Of a stretch of 64,000 bases of DNA, positions 17,394 to 27,141 are shown in pieces. A program made the position numbers and the translations under genes. The DNA is taken from contig NZ_JABMCZ010000002.1 of the NCBI RefSeq assembly GCF_013186535.1, forward strand, positions 62,001 through 126,000, written 5' to 3'. The stretch is from Nocardia terpenica. GTDB taxonomy: Bacteria; Actinomycetota; Actinomycetes; Mycobacteriales; Mycobacteriaceae. Positions within the stretch are counted from its first letter, which is position 1, and each line of letters begins with the position of its first letter. Under the pieces are notes generated by a model. The model did no database searches, was not told where the DNA came from, and saw only the letters and a list, made by a program, of their open reading frames with translations.

Positions 17394-17678
17394 CTACATG
17401 GCGTAGCGGGCTGCCTGGGAGGCGTCGTTCGCGAAGGTTTCGTCCACACCCTGCTGAACCGCCACATGGGTGGAGTGCAGCGTGTTGTTCAGATCCGTCG
17501 TCCGGTTGTGCCAGTTCCCCATGAACGAGGTGAACTCCCCGCTCGCCTGACCTTCCCAGTTCTCGGTGACCCAGCCCTCGACGTACTTCTTGAAATCCTC
17601 GAGCGCCGTTTCGATCTGCTGGACGTTGCCCTGAATGGTGGAGATGTCGTCGTACATCTCTTTGGTAAAACGAATCAT
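17394..17678 (-). CDS. WXG100 protein, EsxA-like
   Basis: A 94-residue secreted T7SS substrate or substrate partner. It is two helices with the central turn NWEGQASGEF, a typical WXG motif, and no signal peptide. Length and layout match the WXG100 family, whose members leave as helical-hairpin heterodimers through EccC. ATG 17678 follows ACGGAGAACTG. The partner gene lies 50 bp upstream on the same strand. I do not see a clear YxxxD/E export motif at the C-terminus, so the partner or another substrate may carry the signal. It belongs to the first, ESX-4-like locus by position. Confidence 0.9.
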   Translation of the reverse strand: MIRFTKEMYDDISTIQGNVQQIETALEDFKKYVEGWVTENWEGQASGEFTSFMGNWHNRTTDLNNTLHSTHVAVQQGVDETFANDASQAARYAM

Positions 17679-17728
17679 TACAGTTCTCCGTTCGAAAAAT
17701 GCTCGTTGTTCAGGTTGGGTTCGAGCGA

Positions 17729-18070
17729 TTACAGGCTGATAGAGCTGCCGGGCGTAGCGGCGGGGCCACCATCGAACCCACCACCGGCCTGGCCGATCTG
17801 ACTGCCGAAGCTGGAGTCCTGCGCGACGAAGCTCTTGCCCGACTGCGCGACATTCTCGCCGGTGTGCTCGAGGTCGGTGTTGAGCCGCCGCGCCTTCTCG
17901 AAGTAGTTGTCCATGACGCCCCGGTAGGCCCGCTGAGCGTCACCGTCCCATTTGCCGATCAGCGTCTCCGAGTTGGTCTGAATCCTTTGGATAAGGCCCA
18001 CGAGATCGTCGTGCTTCTTTTGGATCTGGGTCGAGAAGTCGCCGAGATCTGCCCCAACCTTGAAGCCCAT
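17729..18070 (-). CDS. WXG100 protein, EsxB-like
   Basis: A 113-residue WXG100 protein with the turn GKWDGDAQRAY and a Gly-rich flexible tail (GQAGGGFDGGPAATPG). ATG 18070 follows AGGAGGAAGAC, a strong ribosome binding site, and the gene is first of the pair. In known pairs the B-type tail docks on the third ATPase domain of EccC; that is expected here but not shown. A 193-bp gap separates it from the upstream eccC stop, so it may have its own promoter, though I found no clear -35/-10 in the gap. Confidence 0.9.
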   Translation of the reverse strand: MGFKVGADLGDFSTQIQKKHDDLVGLIQRIQTNSETLIGKWDGDAQRAYRGVMDNYFEKARRLNTDLEHTGENVAQSGKSFVAQDSSFGSQIGQAGGGFDGGPAATPGSSISL

Positions 18071-18263
18071 GTCTTCCTCCTGTGATGATGTGTGTTCTCA
18101 ACCAACGCGAAGCATCCCCTACCTAGACTTGGACGCTCCATACCCCCGATCGGTTCCACCCGGTCGAAGCATTCGCCACCGACGCCTGTGAGGCGCGTCA
18201 CGCGGCCGAGCCGGCCGCGGTCCCTCGGGATCACGACGACTCGAGGCCGCTCGGCGCCGATCA

Positions 18264-21200
18264 TCAGTCCGACCGTGTCCAGGCGGTCTGAATCAACTCG
18301 ACACCGCTGCGAGTGATGAGGGTGCCGCGACCGGCGGGCAGTTCGGAGGGACGGACATTGCCGATCAAGTTGCCCTCCTCCCGGCTGCCGCTCATCACCA
18401 GGGCCATCGAGACCAGGTCTCGCATTCGCCCGATCACCGGCTCGTACATGGCTCGCGACGCACCGCCGGCTCGGCGGGCGAGAACGAGATGGAAGCCGAC
18501 ATCCTTGCCGTGCGCCAGATATTCGACGAGCGGCGACAGCGGATTGCCCGAGGACGTCACCACCAGGTCGTAGTCGTCGACGACGACGAAAACCTCGGGA
18601 CCCTCCCACCAGGACCGGTCGCGCAGCTGCTGCGGGGTGACGTCCGCACCGGGCAGCCGAGCCTTGAAGATGGCCGCGAGGTCGACCGCATTCTGCTGCA
18701 GCGCAGCCTCGTTCGGCGCGTAGGCGGCGAGATAGGACTGGTCGACCACGCCCAGCATCGTGCGCCGATAGTCCGCGACGACGATCTTCGCCTGCCGGGG
18801 CGTATTCGAGGCCATGATCCCGTGGCAGATCGAACGAAGCAGCGTGGTCTTTCCGCATTCGCTGTCGCCGAAGACCATGAAATGCGGCTGGTCGGCGAAA
18901 TCCAGGAACTTGGTGGCGAGTTCGGTCTCGCCGATACCGATGGGAATCCGCAGGTTGCGCTCGCTCGGATCCAGGTAGCTGGGCCAGTTCCCGGCCGCGG
19001 CCTGCATGCCCGCGAAGTCCAGCAGTTCCGGCAGCATTCGCACCGGACGCGCGGGACGGCCCGGCGTCGAGCGTGCGATCGCCGTGACCGCGGCCGAGAC
19101 TCCGCTGCCGAGCGATTCGGGATCGGAGCTGCTGTCGACCCGGGGCAGCGCGGTCAGCATGTGCAGGCCCTCGGGGGTCATACCGCGACCGGGACGCCCC
19201 TGCGGGACCATGGCCGCGACCTTGCGGCCCAGGTCGGAGTCCATGGGATCGCCGAGCCGCAGCTCGATGCGCGTGCCGATCTGGTCCTTCAGCGCGGGTC
19301 GCGCCTCGGCCCACCGGGCCAGCGCGATCATGATGTGCACACCGTACGAGAGTCCTTGCACGGCAAGGTTCGTGATCGTCTGCTCCAGCGGATCGAAATC
19401 CTGCCGGATACTTCCGAAACCGTCGATCACCAGGAAGACATCGCCGTAGGGATCCTCGTGGGCACCCGCCGCGGCCGGGCTGCTGTCCGGATCGGACGCC
19501 CGCAGTCGGCGGAATTCCGACATCGACTCGATACCCAGCTGACGGAACCGCATTTCGCGCTGGCGCACGATCGTCTGCACCTCGGCGATGGTGCGCCGGA
19601 CCTTGTCGACGTCCAGGCGCCCGGCCGTCGAGCCGACATGCGGCAGGCCCTCCAGGCTCGCCAGCGTGCCGCCACCGAAATCCAGGCAGTAGAACTGCAC
19701 CTGCTCCGCGGTGTGCGTCAACGCCATCGACATGATCATCGTTCGCAGCGCGGTCGACTTACCCGACTGCGGGCCACCGACGATCGCCACATTGCCCCGG
19801 GCACCGGACAGGTCCACGATCATCGGATCGCGCCGCTGATCGTAGGGCCGGTCGACGATGCCGATCGGGGCGCGCAGCGTCGCCGTCGCGTTGTACTCCC
19901 CCGTCAGAATCGATCGCGGAACGAGCTGGTCCAGCGCGGCCGACTCGTTCAGCGGCGGCAGCCAGATCGCGTGGGCCGGGCGACCGTGCCCGCGGATGCG
20001 AGACACCAGCATCTGCAGGTTGGAGGTCTTCTCGCCGTCCTCGCGGGACTCTTCGACGACGGCGGCCTGCTGCGGCAGTGGGATGCGGTCGCTGGCACGG
20101 AATCCGACATGATCGGCGGTGAACTCGCGGGCGTTGATGTCGATCTCACCGCCGACGATCCCCGCCTGCGTGATCTCCCGCTGTGCCCCGCCGCCCACAT
20201 ACGGACCGGACACATAAGAAGCCTGAAACCGCTGAATCTCCCCCGAGTCCGACTTCAGATACCCCCCACCGGGATTGTTCGGCAGGTTGTATGCGTCCGG
20301 AACGCCCAGGACCTGCCGGGACTCGTTGGCCGAGAACGTTTTCAAGCCGATGCGGTAGGACAGGTGGGATTCCAGGCCCTTCAGGCGGCCCTCTTCCAAC
20401 CGCTGGGAGGCGAGTAGCAGGTGTACGTGCAGCGACCGGCCCAGGCGGCCGATCATGACGAACAGTTCCGCGAAATCGGGGTGCTGGGCGAGGAGTTCGG
20501 AGAATTCGTCCAGGACCACGAACAGGGCGGGCATCGGGTCGAGGTCGGCGCCTGCGGCGCGGGCCTTCTCGTATTCGGTGACGTTGATGTAGTTGCCCGA
20601 CGAGCGGAGCAGTTCCTGGCGGCGGTTCATCTCGCCGGCCAGGGCGTCGCGCATGCGGTCGACCAGGTCGGCCTCTTCCTCCAGGTTGGTGATGACGGCC
20701 GCGACGTGCGGGACGCCCTCCAGGCCGAGGAAGGTCGCGCCGCCCTTGAAGTCGACCAGGACGAAGTTCAGCTGGTCCGGGGAGTGCGTGGCCAGCAGCG
20801 AAAGCACCAGGGTGCGAAGGAATTCCGACTTGCCGGAACCGGTGGCGCCGATGCAGAGGCCGTGCGGGCCCATGCCGTTCTCGGCGGCCTCCTTGATGTC
20901 GAGGTGGACCGGCAGGCCGTCGGCGCCGACGCCGAACGGCACCCGGAGCCGGTCGCGGCCGTAGCGCGGCTTCCACGCGTTCTCGGGATTGAAGGTGCCG
21001 ATATCGCCCAGCGACATCAGCTGCGACCAGGTCGAAATGACCTCGGCCTCTTCGGCGACCGTCTCGCCGCCGCGCTGCACCGCCACCCGGAACGGCGCCA
21101 GGCGGCGGGCGACCTGCTCGGCCTGGCGGGCGCTGATCCGGTCGATGAGGGCGAAGCGCTCCATGGTGCCGGTGGCGCCGCGGCCGACGCATTCGCCGTT

Positions 21201-22295
21201 CTCGACGACCATCTGAATGCCGCGCGAGACCGCCAGGCGCGGAGCGTAGTTGCACAGGTCGATGACCGTGACGCCCTCGTATCCGGATTCACGCAATGCG
21301 TCTTCTTCGGCCTCCAGCAGGCCGCCGTCGACGACAATGATGATGTGCACCAGATTCTGGTTGGCAGGCTGATTGCGCGAATAGCGGACCCGGTTGTGCA
21401 GCAACGGGTGCAGGCCCGCGGCCATGGCCCGCACCGACCCGTACACCATGCGCTCGGTGCCGACGCCGTCCTGCGACTCCGGATGCTGGGTGTGCGGAAG
21501 CCATTTGATCCACTCCCACTCGCGCGCGGTGTCGGCGCCGCACACCACCGCGATCAGCACCTGGTCCGGGGCCTGGAACATGCACAGCTGCAGCAGCATC
21601 GCGCGGGTCATGTCGCGGGCCTGGGCGCGGTCGCCGTTGAGCTGGATGGTGGCGAAACCCTTCACCGCGATGGCGGTGGGCAGATCCGGCACCGTGGAGT
21701 GGGTGCGCACGAAGCGGCGCAGCGACACCGCGGCGATCGGCTCCAACTCCTCGACCGGTCCGGTCTCCGGCGACACCAGCCGGGTCGCCAGGCGCTGGCC
21801 GCCCAGACCGATGCGGGCGTGGCAGAAGTCCTTGTCGCCGGGGCGGCGCTCCCACATCCGGCTGGTGCCCGCGAGCATCCAGATCAAGCCCGGTTCCGGA
21901 TGGCTCCATTCGACGGCGGCGCGCTGCTGCTGGGAGGTCTCGTCGACGTCCTTGCGCACCTGATCCAGATAGCGCAGATAGTCCTTGCGGTCCTCGTTCG
22001 CCTCGGCCGCCTTCTGGCCCCGACCGCCCTGACCGGCGAACATGCCGACCATCGAGAAGACCATCATCATCGGGAACATCATGCTCATCGGGTTGGAGGC
22101 GATGCCCCCACCTCGGGTGAACATGATGGCCATCATCCCGACCATGCCGACGATCATCACGACCGGCATGAGTTTGCTGATCAGGCTGCCCGGTATCGCC
22201 CGGGGAATCTCGGGCGGCGGTTGCAACGTGACCTCGCCACCCGGAGACCGTGGGACCTCCCGGCGCTGCCGACGCTGAAACCGGACTGTGCTCAA
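18264..22295 (-). CDS. eccC: T7SS motor ATPase EccC (first locus)
   Basis: A fused EccCa/EccCb of 1343 residues. I place the start at TTG 22295 (mature sequence STVRFQRRQ), preceded by AAGGGGG; the frame is open to 22403 but upstream starts lack a site and run towards eccD. Two hydrophobic segments are near residues 40-90. Three FtsK/SpoIIIE-type ATPase domains follow with Walker A GATGSGKSE (about 480), GGPQSGKST (about 840) and GDSECGKTT (about 1145). EccC is the hexameric motor that recognises and pushes WXG100 substrates. It is divergent from eccD (155 bp between starts), and the WXG100 pair lies downstream on its strand. Fused EccC is usual for ESX-3/4/5-type systems; ESX-1 has a split one. 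Confidence 0.95.
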   Translation of the reverse strand: MSTVRFQRRQRREVPRSPGGEVTLQPPPEIPRAIPGSLISKLMPVVMIVGMVGMMAIMFTRGGGIASNPMSMMFPMMMVFSMVGMFAGQGGRGQKAAEANEDRKDYLRYLDQVRKDVDETSQQQRAAVEWSHPEPGLIWMLAGTSRMWERRPGDKDFCHARIGLGGQRLATRLVSPETGPVEELEPIAAVSLRRFVRTHSTVPDLPTAIAVKGFATIQLNGDRAQARDMTRAMLLQLCMFQAPDQVLIAVVCGADTAREWEWIKWLPHTQHPESQDGVGTERMVYGSVRAMAAGLHPLLHNRVRYSRNQPANQNLVHIIIVVDGGLLEAEEDALRESGYEGVTVIDLCNYAPRLAVSRGIQMVVENGECVGRGATGTMERFALIDRISARQAEQVARRLAPFRVAVQRGGETVAEEAEVISTWSQLMSLGDIGTFNPENAWKPRYGRDRLRVPFGVGADGLPVHLDIKEAAENGMGPHGLCIGATGSGKSEFLRTLVLSLLATHSPDQLNFVLVDFKGGATFLGLEGVPHVAAVITNLEEEADLVDRMRDALAGEMNRRQELLRSSGNYINVTEYEKARAAGADLDPMPALFVVLDEFSELLAQHPDFAELFVMIGRLGRSLHVHLLLASQRLEEGRLKGLESHLSYRIGLKTFSANESRQVLGVPDAYNLPNNPGGGYLKSDSGEIQRFQASYVSGPYVGGGAQREITQAGIVGGEIDINAREFTADHVGFRASDRIPLPQQAAVVEESREDGEKTSNLQMLVSRIRGHGRPAHAIWLPPLNESAALDQLVPRSILTGEYNATATLRAPIGIVDRPYDQRRDPMIVDLSGARGNVAIVGGPQSGKSTALRTMIMSMALTHTAEQVQFYCLDFGGGTLASLEGLPHVGSTAGRLDVDKVRRTIAEVQTIVRQREMRFRQLGIESMSEFRRLRASDPDSSPAAAGAHEDPYGDVFLVIDGFGSIRQDFDPLEQTITNLAVQGLSYGVHIMIALARWAEARPALKDQIGTRIELRLGDPMDSDLGRKVAAMVPQGRPGRGMTPEGLHMLTALPRVDSSSDPESLGSGVSAAVTAIARSTPGRPARPVRMLPELLDFAGMQAAAGNWPSYLDPSERNLRIPIGIGETELATKFLDFADQPHFMVFGDSECGKTTLLRSICHGIMASNTPRQAKIVVADYRRTMLGVVDQSYLAAYAPNEAALQQNAVDLAAIFKARLPGADVTPQQLRDRSWWEGPEVFVVVDDYDLVVTSSGNPLSPLVEYLAHGKDVGFHLVLARRAGGASRAMYEPVIGRMRDLVSMALVMSGSREEGNLIGNVRPSELPAGRGTLITRSGVELIQTAWTRSD

Positions 22296-22450
22296 CGAAC
22301 GATCCCCCTTCGGCGGCAGTACTGCGGCCTCAGTGTAGAGGGCACCGCCGTCATGTCGTACAGTTCGGGCAGCATTCTGCACGGGCCCGCCGCGCGTCCG
22401 CAAACCGGCGCGCTTGTGGAAACAAGAGGTAGAGACGAGTTGGGGGAAGC

Positions 22451-23917
22451 GTGACGCACGCTCGACTGGACCATATCGAGGAAGATTCGAGCCGTGGAAT
22501 CGTCCGGGCGCCGGATCTTGCCCGTGTGACGATTCTCGCCAAGCACACGCAGGTGGACATGGCGATTCCGGTCGATGTTCCGGTCGCCCTCGTCATTCCC
22601 AGCGTGGTCGACATGGTCGCTCAGCACAGCCGGACCAACGAATTCGACAACACGGGTGAACAATTCGAGCCCGCGGAATGGGTCCTGGCGCGGATCGGTC
22701 AACCGCCGTTCTCGAATTCGCTGAGCCTCGGCGAGCACGGCGTGCGCGACGGCGAGCTGTTGATGCTGGAAAGCGCCGACCGGGTCGCTCCCACACCGCT
22801 GTTCGACGACATCATGTACAACGTCGCGATCGCCGATACCGACCATTTCCGAACCTGGTCGCCGCGGGTGGCGCGGATGACCGGTTCGGTCATCGCTGTG
22901 CTGACCATGCTCGTCGGTTGCACCGGGCTGCTGGCCGCGCCGAACGCGCTGCCCGGCTGGATCACCGGGTCGGTCGCGGCGGCCATCGCGCTGCTGCTGG
23001 TCGTCGCGGGCACCGTGCTCAGCCGGATGTACGGCGACACCAGCACCGCGCTGGTGCTCGGCGGCTGCGCGCTGCCGACGGCGTTCACCGCGGGCATGCT
23101 CATCGTGCCCGGCCACTACGGCTGGGCGAATCTGCTGCTCGGCTCGGTTCTGGTGGGCGCCACGGCAATTCTGGCGTGGCGGGTCAGCGGCGTCGGGCTG
23201 GCGCTGTTCATCGGCGCGACCACGCTGTCGCTGTTCGCGATTCCCGCGACGCTGGTCGGGCTGCTGACCTCGCAGCCCGGCAAGGCGATCGGCGGCGTGG
23301 CCGCGGCCCTCGCGCTGGGCGCGCTGTCGCTGGCGCCGCGGGTGTCGATGCTGCTGGCGAAGCTGCCGCTGCCGCCGGTGCCCTCCCCCGGCACGCCGAT
23401 CGATCCGACCGAGGAAGATCCCGACGATCATCGCGCGCTGCCGAGCATGGACGTGCTGCGGATGAAATCCGAACGGGCGCGGATGTATCTGGCCGGGCTG
23501 GTCGCCGCCACCACGCTGGTGACCGTGGTGGGCGCGCTCGCCTCGACCGATCCCGAGGCCCACACACCGTTCTGGCCCGGCGTGGCGCTGGCGCTGGTGT
23601 GCGCGGTGGTGCTGATGTTCCGCAGCCGCACCTACGCGGGCGCGGAGCAGGCGGTGGTGCTGATCGTGGGCGGCGCGGTGATCCTGCTGGTCATGATGGT
23701 CGGCGCGGCCTTCACCCAGCACCAGCCGCTGGCCGTGTTCGGCGCGGCGATGGCCATGCTGATCGGCGCCCTGATCCTGGGCATCATCGTGCCCAACCAG
23801 TCCGCCACCCCGCCCATGCGCCGCGCCGTCGAGCTGCTGGAGTACGCCTTCGTGGCCGCGGTGCTGCCGCTGGTGTTCTGGGTGGCGGAGCTGTACACGC
23901 TCGTGCGTTCGCTGTGA
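22451..23917 (+). CDS. eccD: T7SS channel protein EccD (first locus)
   Basis: A 488-residue integral membrane protein. An N-terminal cytoplasmic ubiquitin-like domain (about 1-120, VTILAKHTQVDMAIP...ELLMLESADRVAP) precedes about eleven hydrophobic segments from residue 140 to the end. EccD dimers line the inner-membrane pore of the T7SS. Start is GTG 22451, after a GGGGGAAGC site. The mycosin gene begins 4 bp after its stop, so the two are translationally linked. A charged loop (PIDPTEEDPDDHRALPSMD) lies in the middle of the membrane part, as in other EccD proteins. Confidence 0.92.
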   Translation: MTHARLDHIEEDSSRGIVRAPDLARVTILAKHTQVDMAIPVDVPVALVIPSVVDMVAQHSRTNEFDNTGEQFEPAEWVLARIGQPPFSNSLSLGEHGVRDGELLMLESADRVAPTPLFDDIMYNVAIADTDHFRTWSPRVARMTGSVIAVLTMLVGCTGLLAAPNALPGWITGSVAAAIALLLVVAGTVLSRMYGDTSTALVLGGCALPTAFTAGMLIVPGHYGWANLLLGSVLVGATAILAWRVSGVGLALFIGATTLSLFAIPATLVGLLTSQPGKAIGGVAAALALGALSLAPRVSMLLAKLPLPPVPSPGTPIDPTEEDPDDHRALPSMDVLRMKSERARMYLAGLVAATTLVTVVGALASTDPEAHTPFWPGVALALVCAVVLMFRSRTYAGAEQAVVLIVGGAVILLVMMVGAAFTQHQPLAVFGAAMAMLIGALILGIIVPNQSATPPMRRAVELLEYAFVAAVLPLVFWVAELYTLVRSL

Positions 23918-23921
23918 GCGT

Positions 23922-25349
23922 GTGATGAATCCGAACAGGTTCGGGCACAGGGTTTTTCGGGCCGTCTGCGCGACGGCGCTGGTGGGGATGACGGTGTCGA
24001 CGGGGGCGGGTGTGGCGGTCGCCGACCGCCCGCCCGCCGTCAATCCCGGAATGCTGCCGCCCGGACCGGACGGGCCGCCGTACGCGGCGGAGCAGCGGTC
24101 GAACGTGGGATGCGCCGGAACCGCCTACGGCGGCGACGGCCCCTCCATTCCTCCCGCTCAGAGCGCGCTGAATATCGACAAGGCGTGGCAATTCTCCAAG
24201 GGCGACGGACAATTGGTCGCGGTCATCGATACCGGCGTCGCACGGAATCCACGGCTGAACCTCGTCGGCGGCGGTGATTACATCACCAACACCGACGGCA
24301 CCGACGATTGCGATGCGCACGGGACCTTCGTCGCGGGGATCATCGCGGCCAGCCAGGTCGATGGTCAAGGCTTCGCGGGCGTCGCGCCCGACGCTCGAAT
24401 CCTGAGCATCCGGCAGACCTCCGGGTATTTTCAGCCGAAGGGCACCAGCCAGACCCAGGAGCCCGATGCGATGCCCGCCGGATTCGGCAACACGACCTCG
24501 CTGGCCTGGGCCATTCGCAAGGCGGTGGATATGCACGCCACCGTGATCAATATGTCCGAGGTCGCCTGCAAGGCGAACCCACCGGGCATCGATGATCTGG
24601 CCGTGGGAGCGGCGGTTCGCTACGCGTCCGAACACGATGTCGTGGTGGTGGCGGCCGCGGGCAATACCGACAAGGACTGCAAGCAGGCCACCAATACCGT
24701 GCAGGATCCCCTGAATCCGAACGCCGATCCGTGGTCCAAGGTCACCATGGAGGTCTCCCCCGCGCGCTACGACGACTACGTATTGTCCGTGGGCTCGGTG
24801 AATTTGAACGGCCAGGCATCGAAGTTCACCGTTCCGGGCCCCTGGCTGGGCGTGGCCGCGCCCGGCGAGAATCTGATCTCGCTGGACCCGCGGTTCGACA
24901 ACGGGCAGAGCAGGGGCACCGCGCGCGGCAAGATCGACCCGCAGGGCCAGCAGGAGCCGATCTCCGGAACCAGTTTCGCCGCACCGTATGTCGCGGGCGT
25001 GGCGGCGCTGGTCCGTTCCCGCTTCCCGCAGCTCACCGCGCCCGAGGTGATCAAGCGCATCGAGGCCACCGCGCACGCGCCCGCCGAGGGCTGGAATCCC
25101 TACGTGGGCTACGGAATCGTGGATCCGGTGGCGGCGCTCACCGCCGAGGTGCCCGCCAATCTTCCGCCCAAGCAGCCGAATCCGGCCCGCAGCTGGCAGC
25201 TTCCGGTTCCCGCGACGCCGCCACCGCCGGACCACACCGCCCGCAATGTCGCACTGATCGGCACCGGAATTATCGGGGTGCTCCTGGTGCTGGGTTATCT
25301 GGCATCGTTCCCGATCCGTCGCAGATTCGGTGTGCGAGAGGATATCTAG
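23922..25349 (+). CDS. mycP: Mycosin, subtilisin-like serine protease (first locus)
   Basis: A 475-residue membrane-anchored subtilase with the full triad: D103 in VIDTGV, H133 in DAHGTFVAGI and S351 in SGTSFAAPYVAG. An N-terminal signal segment (about 10-35) and one C-terminal helix (about 443-465) hold it on the outer face of the inner membrane. Mycosins stabilise the T7SS complex and can process substrates. The Asn oxyanion residue is in AAAGNTD (N248). GTG 23922 or ATG 23925 are both possible starts. The stop overlaps, tail to tail, the stop of a 52-aa gene on the other strand. Confidence 0.92.
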   Translation: MMNPNRFGHRVFRAVCATALVGMTVSTGAGVAVADRPPAVNPGMLPPGPDGPPYAAEQRSNVGCAGTAYGGDGPSIPPAQSALNIDKAWQFSKGDGQLVAVIDTGVARNPRLNLVGGGDYITNTDGTDDCDAHGTFVAGIIAASQVDGQGFAGVAPDARILSIRQTSGYFQPKGTSQTQEPDAMPAGFGNTTSLAWAIRKAVDMHATVINMSEVACKANPPGIDDLAVGAAVRYASEHDVVVVAAAGNTDKDCKQATNTVQDPLNPNADPWSKVTMEVSPARYDDYVLSVGSVNLNGQASKFTVPGPWLGVAAPGENLISLDPRFDNGQSRGTARGKIDPQGQQEPISGTSFAAPYVAGVAALVRSRFPQLTAPEVIKRIEATAHAPAEGWNPYVGYGIVDPVAALTAEVPANLPPKQPNPARSWQLPVPATPPPPDHTARNVALIGTGIIGVLLVLGYLASFPIRRRFGVREDI

Positions 25350-25504
25350 ACGGCGAAAGATCCGTCCGGATCCGGACGGATCACGCCCAGACGCGAATTG
25401 TTCTCTCGCGCTTCGTCGTCGATTTCTTCGATCCGGTAGCGAAGGCGGCGGACGGCGGCCGTGTGGTCACCGGCTATCTGCTCCATGGCCGATATCCAAT
25501 TCAC
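25346..25504 (-). CDS. Small 52-residue protein coupled to the EspA-like gene
   Basis: A short gene read GTG 25504 to TAG 25346. The GTG overlaps the TGA of the upstream gene in a 4-base GTGA, a classical translational-coupling arrangement. The product begins VNWISAMEQIAGDH and has a charged helix (RRLRYRIEEIDDEA) followed by a Pro-Asp tail; an internal ATG at codon 7 is possible. I recognise no family. It forms the third member of an EspC-like, EspA-like, small-protein trio in the first T7SS locus, so a chaperone or accessory role is possible. Support is by position and overlap only. Confidence 0.6.
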   Translation of the reverse strand: MNWISAMEQIAGDHTAAVRRLRYRIEEIDDEARENNSRLGVIRPDPDGSFAV

Positions 25505-27141
25505 GACTTTTCCGCCTCCTCGGTTTCCACGGGCTCGGGTTCGGAATCGACCGTCGGAGGAACGTAGCGGATCTTCGGACGGTGCTCGGATTCATCGGAT
25601 TTGACGGACCCGCCAACGATGTGCGGGAAACCGCCGAGCATCCCACCCGATGAGGCGGCCGCGGCCGGGGCGGTCGAGGCGCCCGGGTCGACGGCGGCCG
25701 GGGCCGTGGCGGGTTGCGATCGGCTCGCGGGAACCGAGACGCCCGGCGTGGTGGCGGCCTGACCGGTTCCGGTCGGATTACCGGCGCCCGCGCGGTGGGC
25801 AATGCCGTCGATCTTCTCCGCCGCGACCGCACCCTCCTCAACGAGGCCGGTAATGCCGTCGCCGCCGCGGATGTCCCTACCGAATTCACCGAAACCCTTG
25901 GCGGCCTCGCCGAAATCCTTCACCATCCCGCCGACGGCCTTCAGCGGGTCACCGAGGTGAGCGAGAATGTCGGGGACACTACCGGTGATCTTGCTGGCCG
26001 CAGTGACGACATTGGTGATGTCGCCGGGCCGCCAGACGCCCGCGGTGCCGTAGTCGCTCACCGTCGGGTTCGGCGATTCGGTCTTCGATGGCACGGGGGT
26101 CCGAATCGGGGCCTGCGCCTTCTGCGTGGGGTCGCCGCTCTGGGGCGCAGACTTCTGGGTCGTCTTATCGCTCGGCGACTGCGTCTTCCGGCTCGGGTCG
26201 CCCGATTGTGGCTGCGGCGCACCGGCTTCCGCGATGGGGCTCGCCCGCACGACCGGTTGATCCGGCTTCGCCGGGGCCACCGGATTGTCCACTTGCGCAG
26301 GCGAATCCGGGGCGTCGACCGACGCGGCCGCGGTGGCCGTGGGCGCGCCATGGAACGGCATCTGCGCCACCGTGATCACCCCGTTCGGGTCGGCGTCCTG
26401 CCCGTTCGCGGTCGGGAACGGCGTGGCGCTCACGCTCTCGAGCGCCCCGCAGACCTGGTCGTACAGGCCGCCGACGGCCGCGTGGGTGGCGTCGGTGAGC
26501 CCGGTGAAGGCCGTCACCTTCGCCTCCACGGCGGGGACGAAGACCTTGTCGAGCCAGTGCGTGCAGTAGGTCTTCGGGTCGCTTCCGGACGAGAATTCCG
26601 GCAGCACCTCCCGCACCGATCGGGTGCGCTCGTCGGCCTCGATGGTGCCGTCGAAATCGCCACGGGCATAGGCGATGATCTTGTCGACCTGCTCGCCCGA
26701 CCTCCCGGCCAGCGTGGTGGTGGAGAAGTCGGTGCGGATGGCGTCGGCCTTGATCCGCACCACTTCCTCGAGGTTGTCGGCCGCGGCCGAGACCGCCCGC
26801 GCGATGCCGGTGAGCGCGTCGTGGTCCTCGGCGACCCGACCGCCGACCTGCCGCACGAACTGCGCGGCGCTGTCGGCGCCGGGCGAATCGCTCCATCGGC
26901 TGGGCAGTTCGGCGAAGCGCGCCTGCTGCATGCCGACGTGATCGCCGAGGCGCCCCCGCAGCTCCTGACTCAGCGCGGTCGCGAAGGCGCGCAGCGGCTC
27001 CACATTCATCCCGCGCTGCTGGTCGTATCGGGTGGTCAGCGAGTTCTCGTCCTCGCCTATGGGATTCGCGCCGGTCCAGGCGCGATAGTGGGGCACGAAC
27101 GTCCGGAACAGCGTCAGCCCGTCCCGCGTGTCGCCGCTCAT
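25501..27141 (-). CDS. Putative T7SS substrate, EspA-like position
   Basis: A 546-residue protein from ATG 27141; the open frame upstream to 27468 is antisense-like and overlaps the EspC-like gene. Residues 1-230 are helical, with a degenerate WXG-like turn (SRWSDSPGADSAA), and the segment up to about 245 holds Cys (KTYCTHWLDK, YDQVCGALE). From about 270 the chain is Pro/Gln/Ser-rich, with paired SGDPSRKTQS and SGDPTQKAQA units. A Gly-rich helical part (DFGEAAKGFGEFGRDIRGGDG) and an Ala/Pro tail follow. There is no signal peptide. The start overlaps the EspC-like stop by ATGA. The layout recalls EspC-EspA of mycobacteria, but sequence identity to EspA is not claimed. Confidence 0.7.
   Translation of the reverse strand: MSGDTRDGLTLFRTFVPHYRAWTGANPIGEDENSLTTRYDQQRGMNVEPLRAFATALSQELRGRLGDHVGMQQARFAELPSRWSDSPGADSAAQFVRQVGGRVAEDHDALTGIARAVSAAADNLEEVVRIKADAIRTDFSTTTLAGRSGEQVDKIIAYARGDFDGTIEADERTRSVREVLPEFSSGSDPKTYCTHWLDKVFVPAVEAKVTAFTGLTDATHAAVGGLYDQVCGALESVSATPFPTANGQDADPNGVITVAQMPFHGAPTATAAASVDAPDSPAQVDNPVAPAKPDQPVVRASPIAEAGAPQPQSGDPSRKTQSPSDKTTQKSAPQSGDPTQKAQAPIRTPVPSKTESPNPTVSDYGTAGVWRPGDITNVVTAASKITGSVPDILAHLGDPLKAVGGMVKDFGEAAKGFGEFGRDIRGGDGITGLVEEGAVAAEKIDGIAHRAGAGNPTGTGQAATTPGVSVPASRSQPATAPAAVDPGASTAPAAAASSGGMLGGFPHIVGGSVKSDESEHRPKIRYVPPTVDSEPEPVETEEAEKS

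Noticed and set aside
18071..18263. Possible promoter between eccC and the WXG100 pair
   Set aside because: The gap is long enough, but I could not find a -35/-10 pair better than chance, so no site is listed.
18489..22454. Two long frames (642 and 677 codons) antisense to the first eccC
   Set aside because: Reverse-complement shadows of an EccC with three Walker motifs; His/Arg/Gln-rich composition typical of such shadows.
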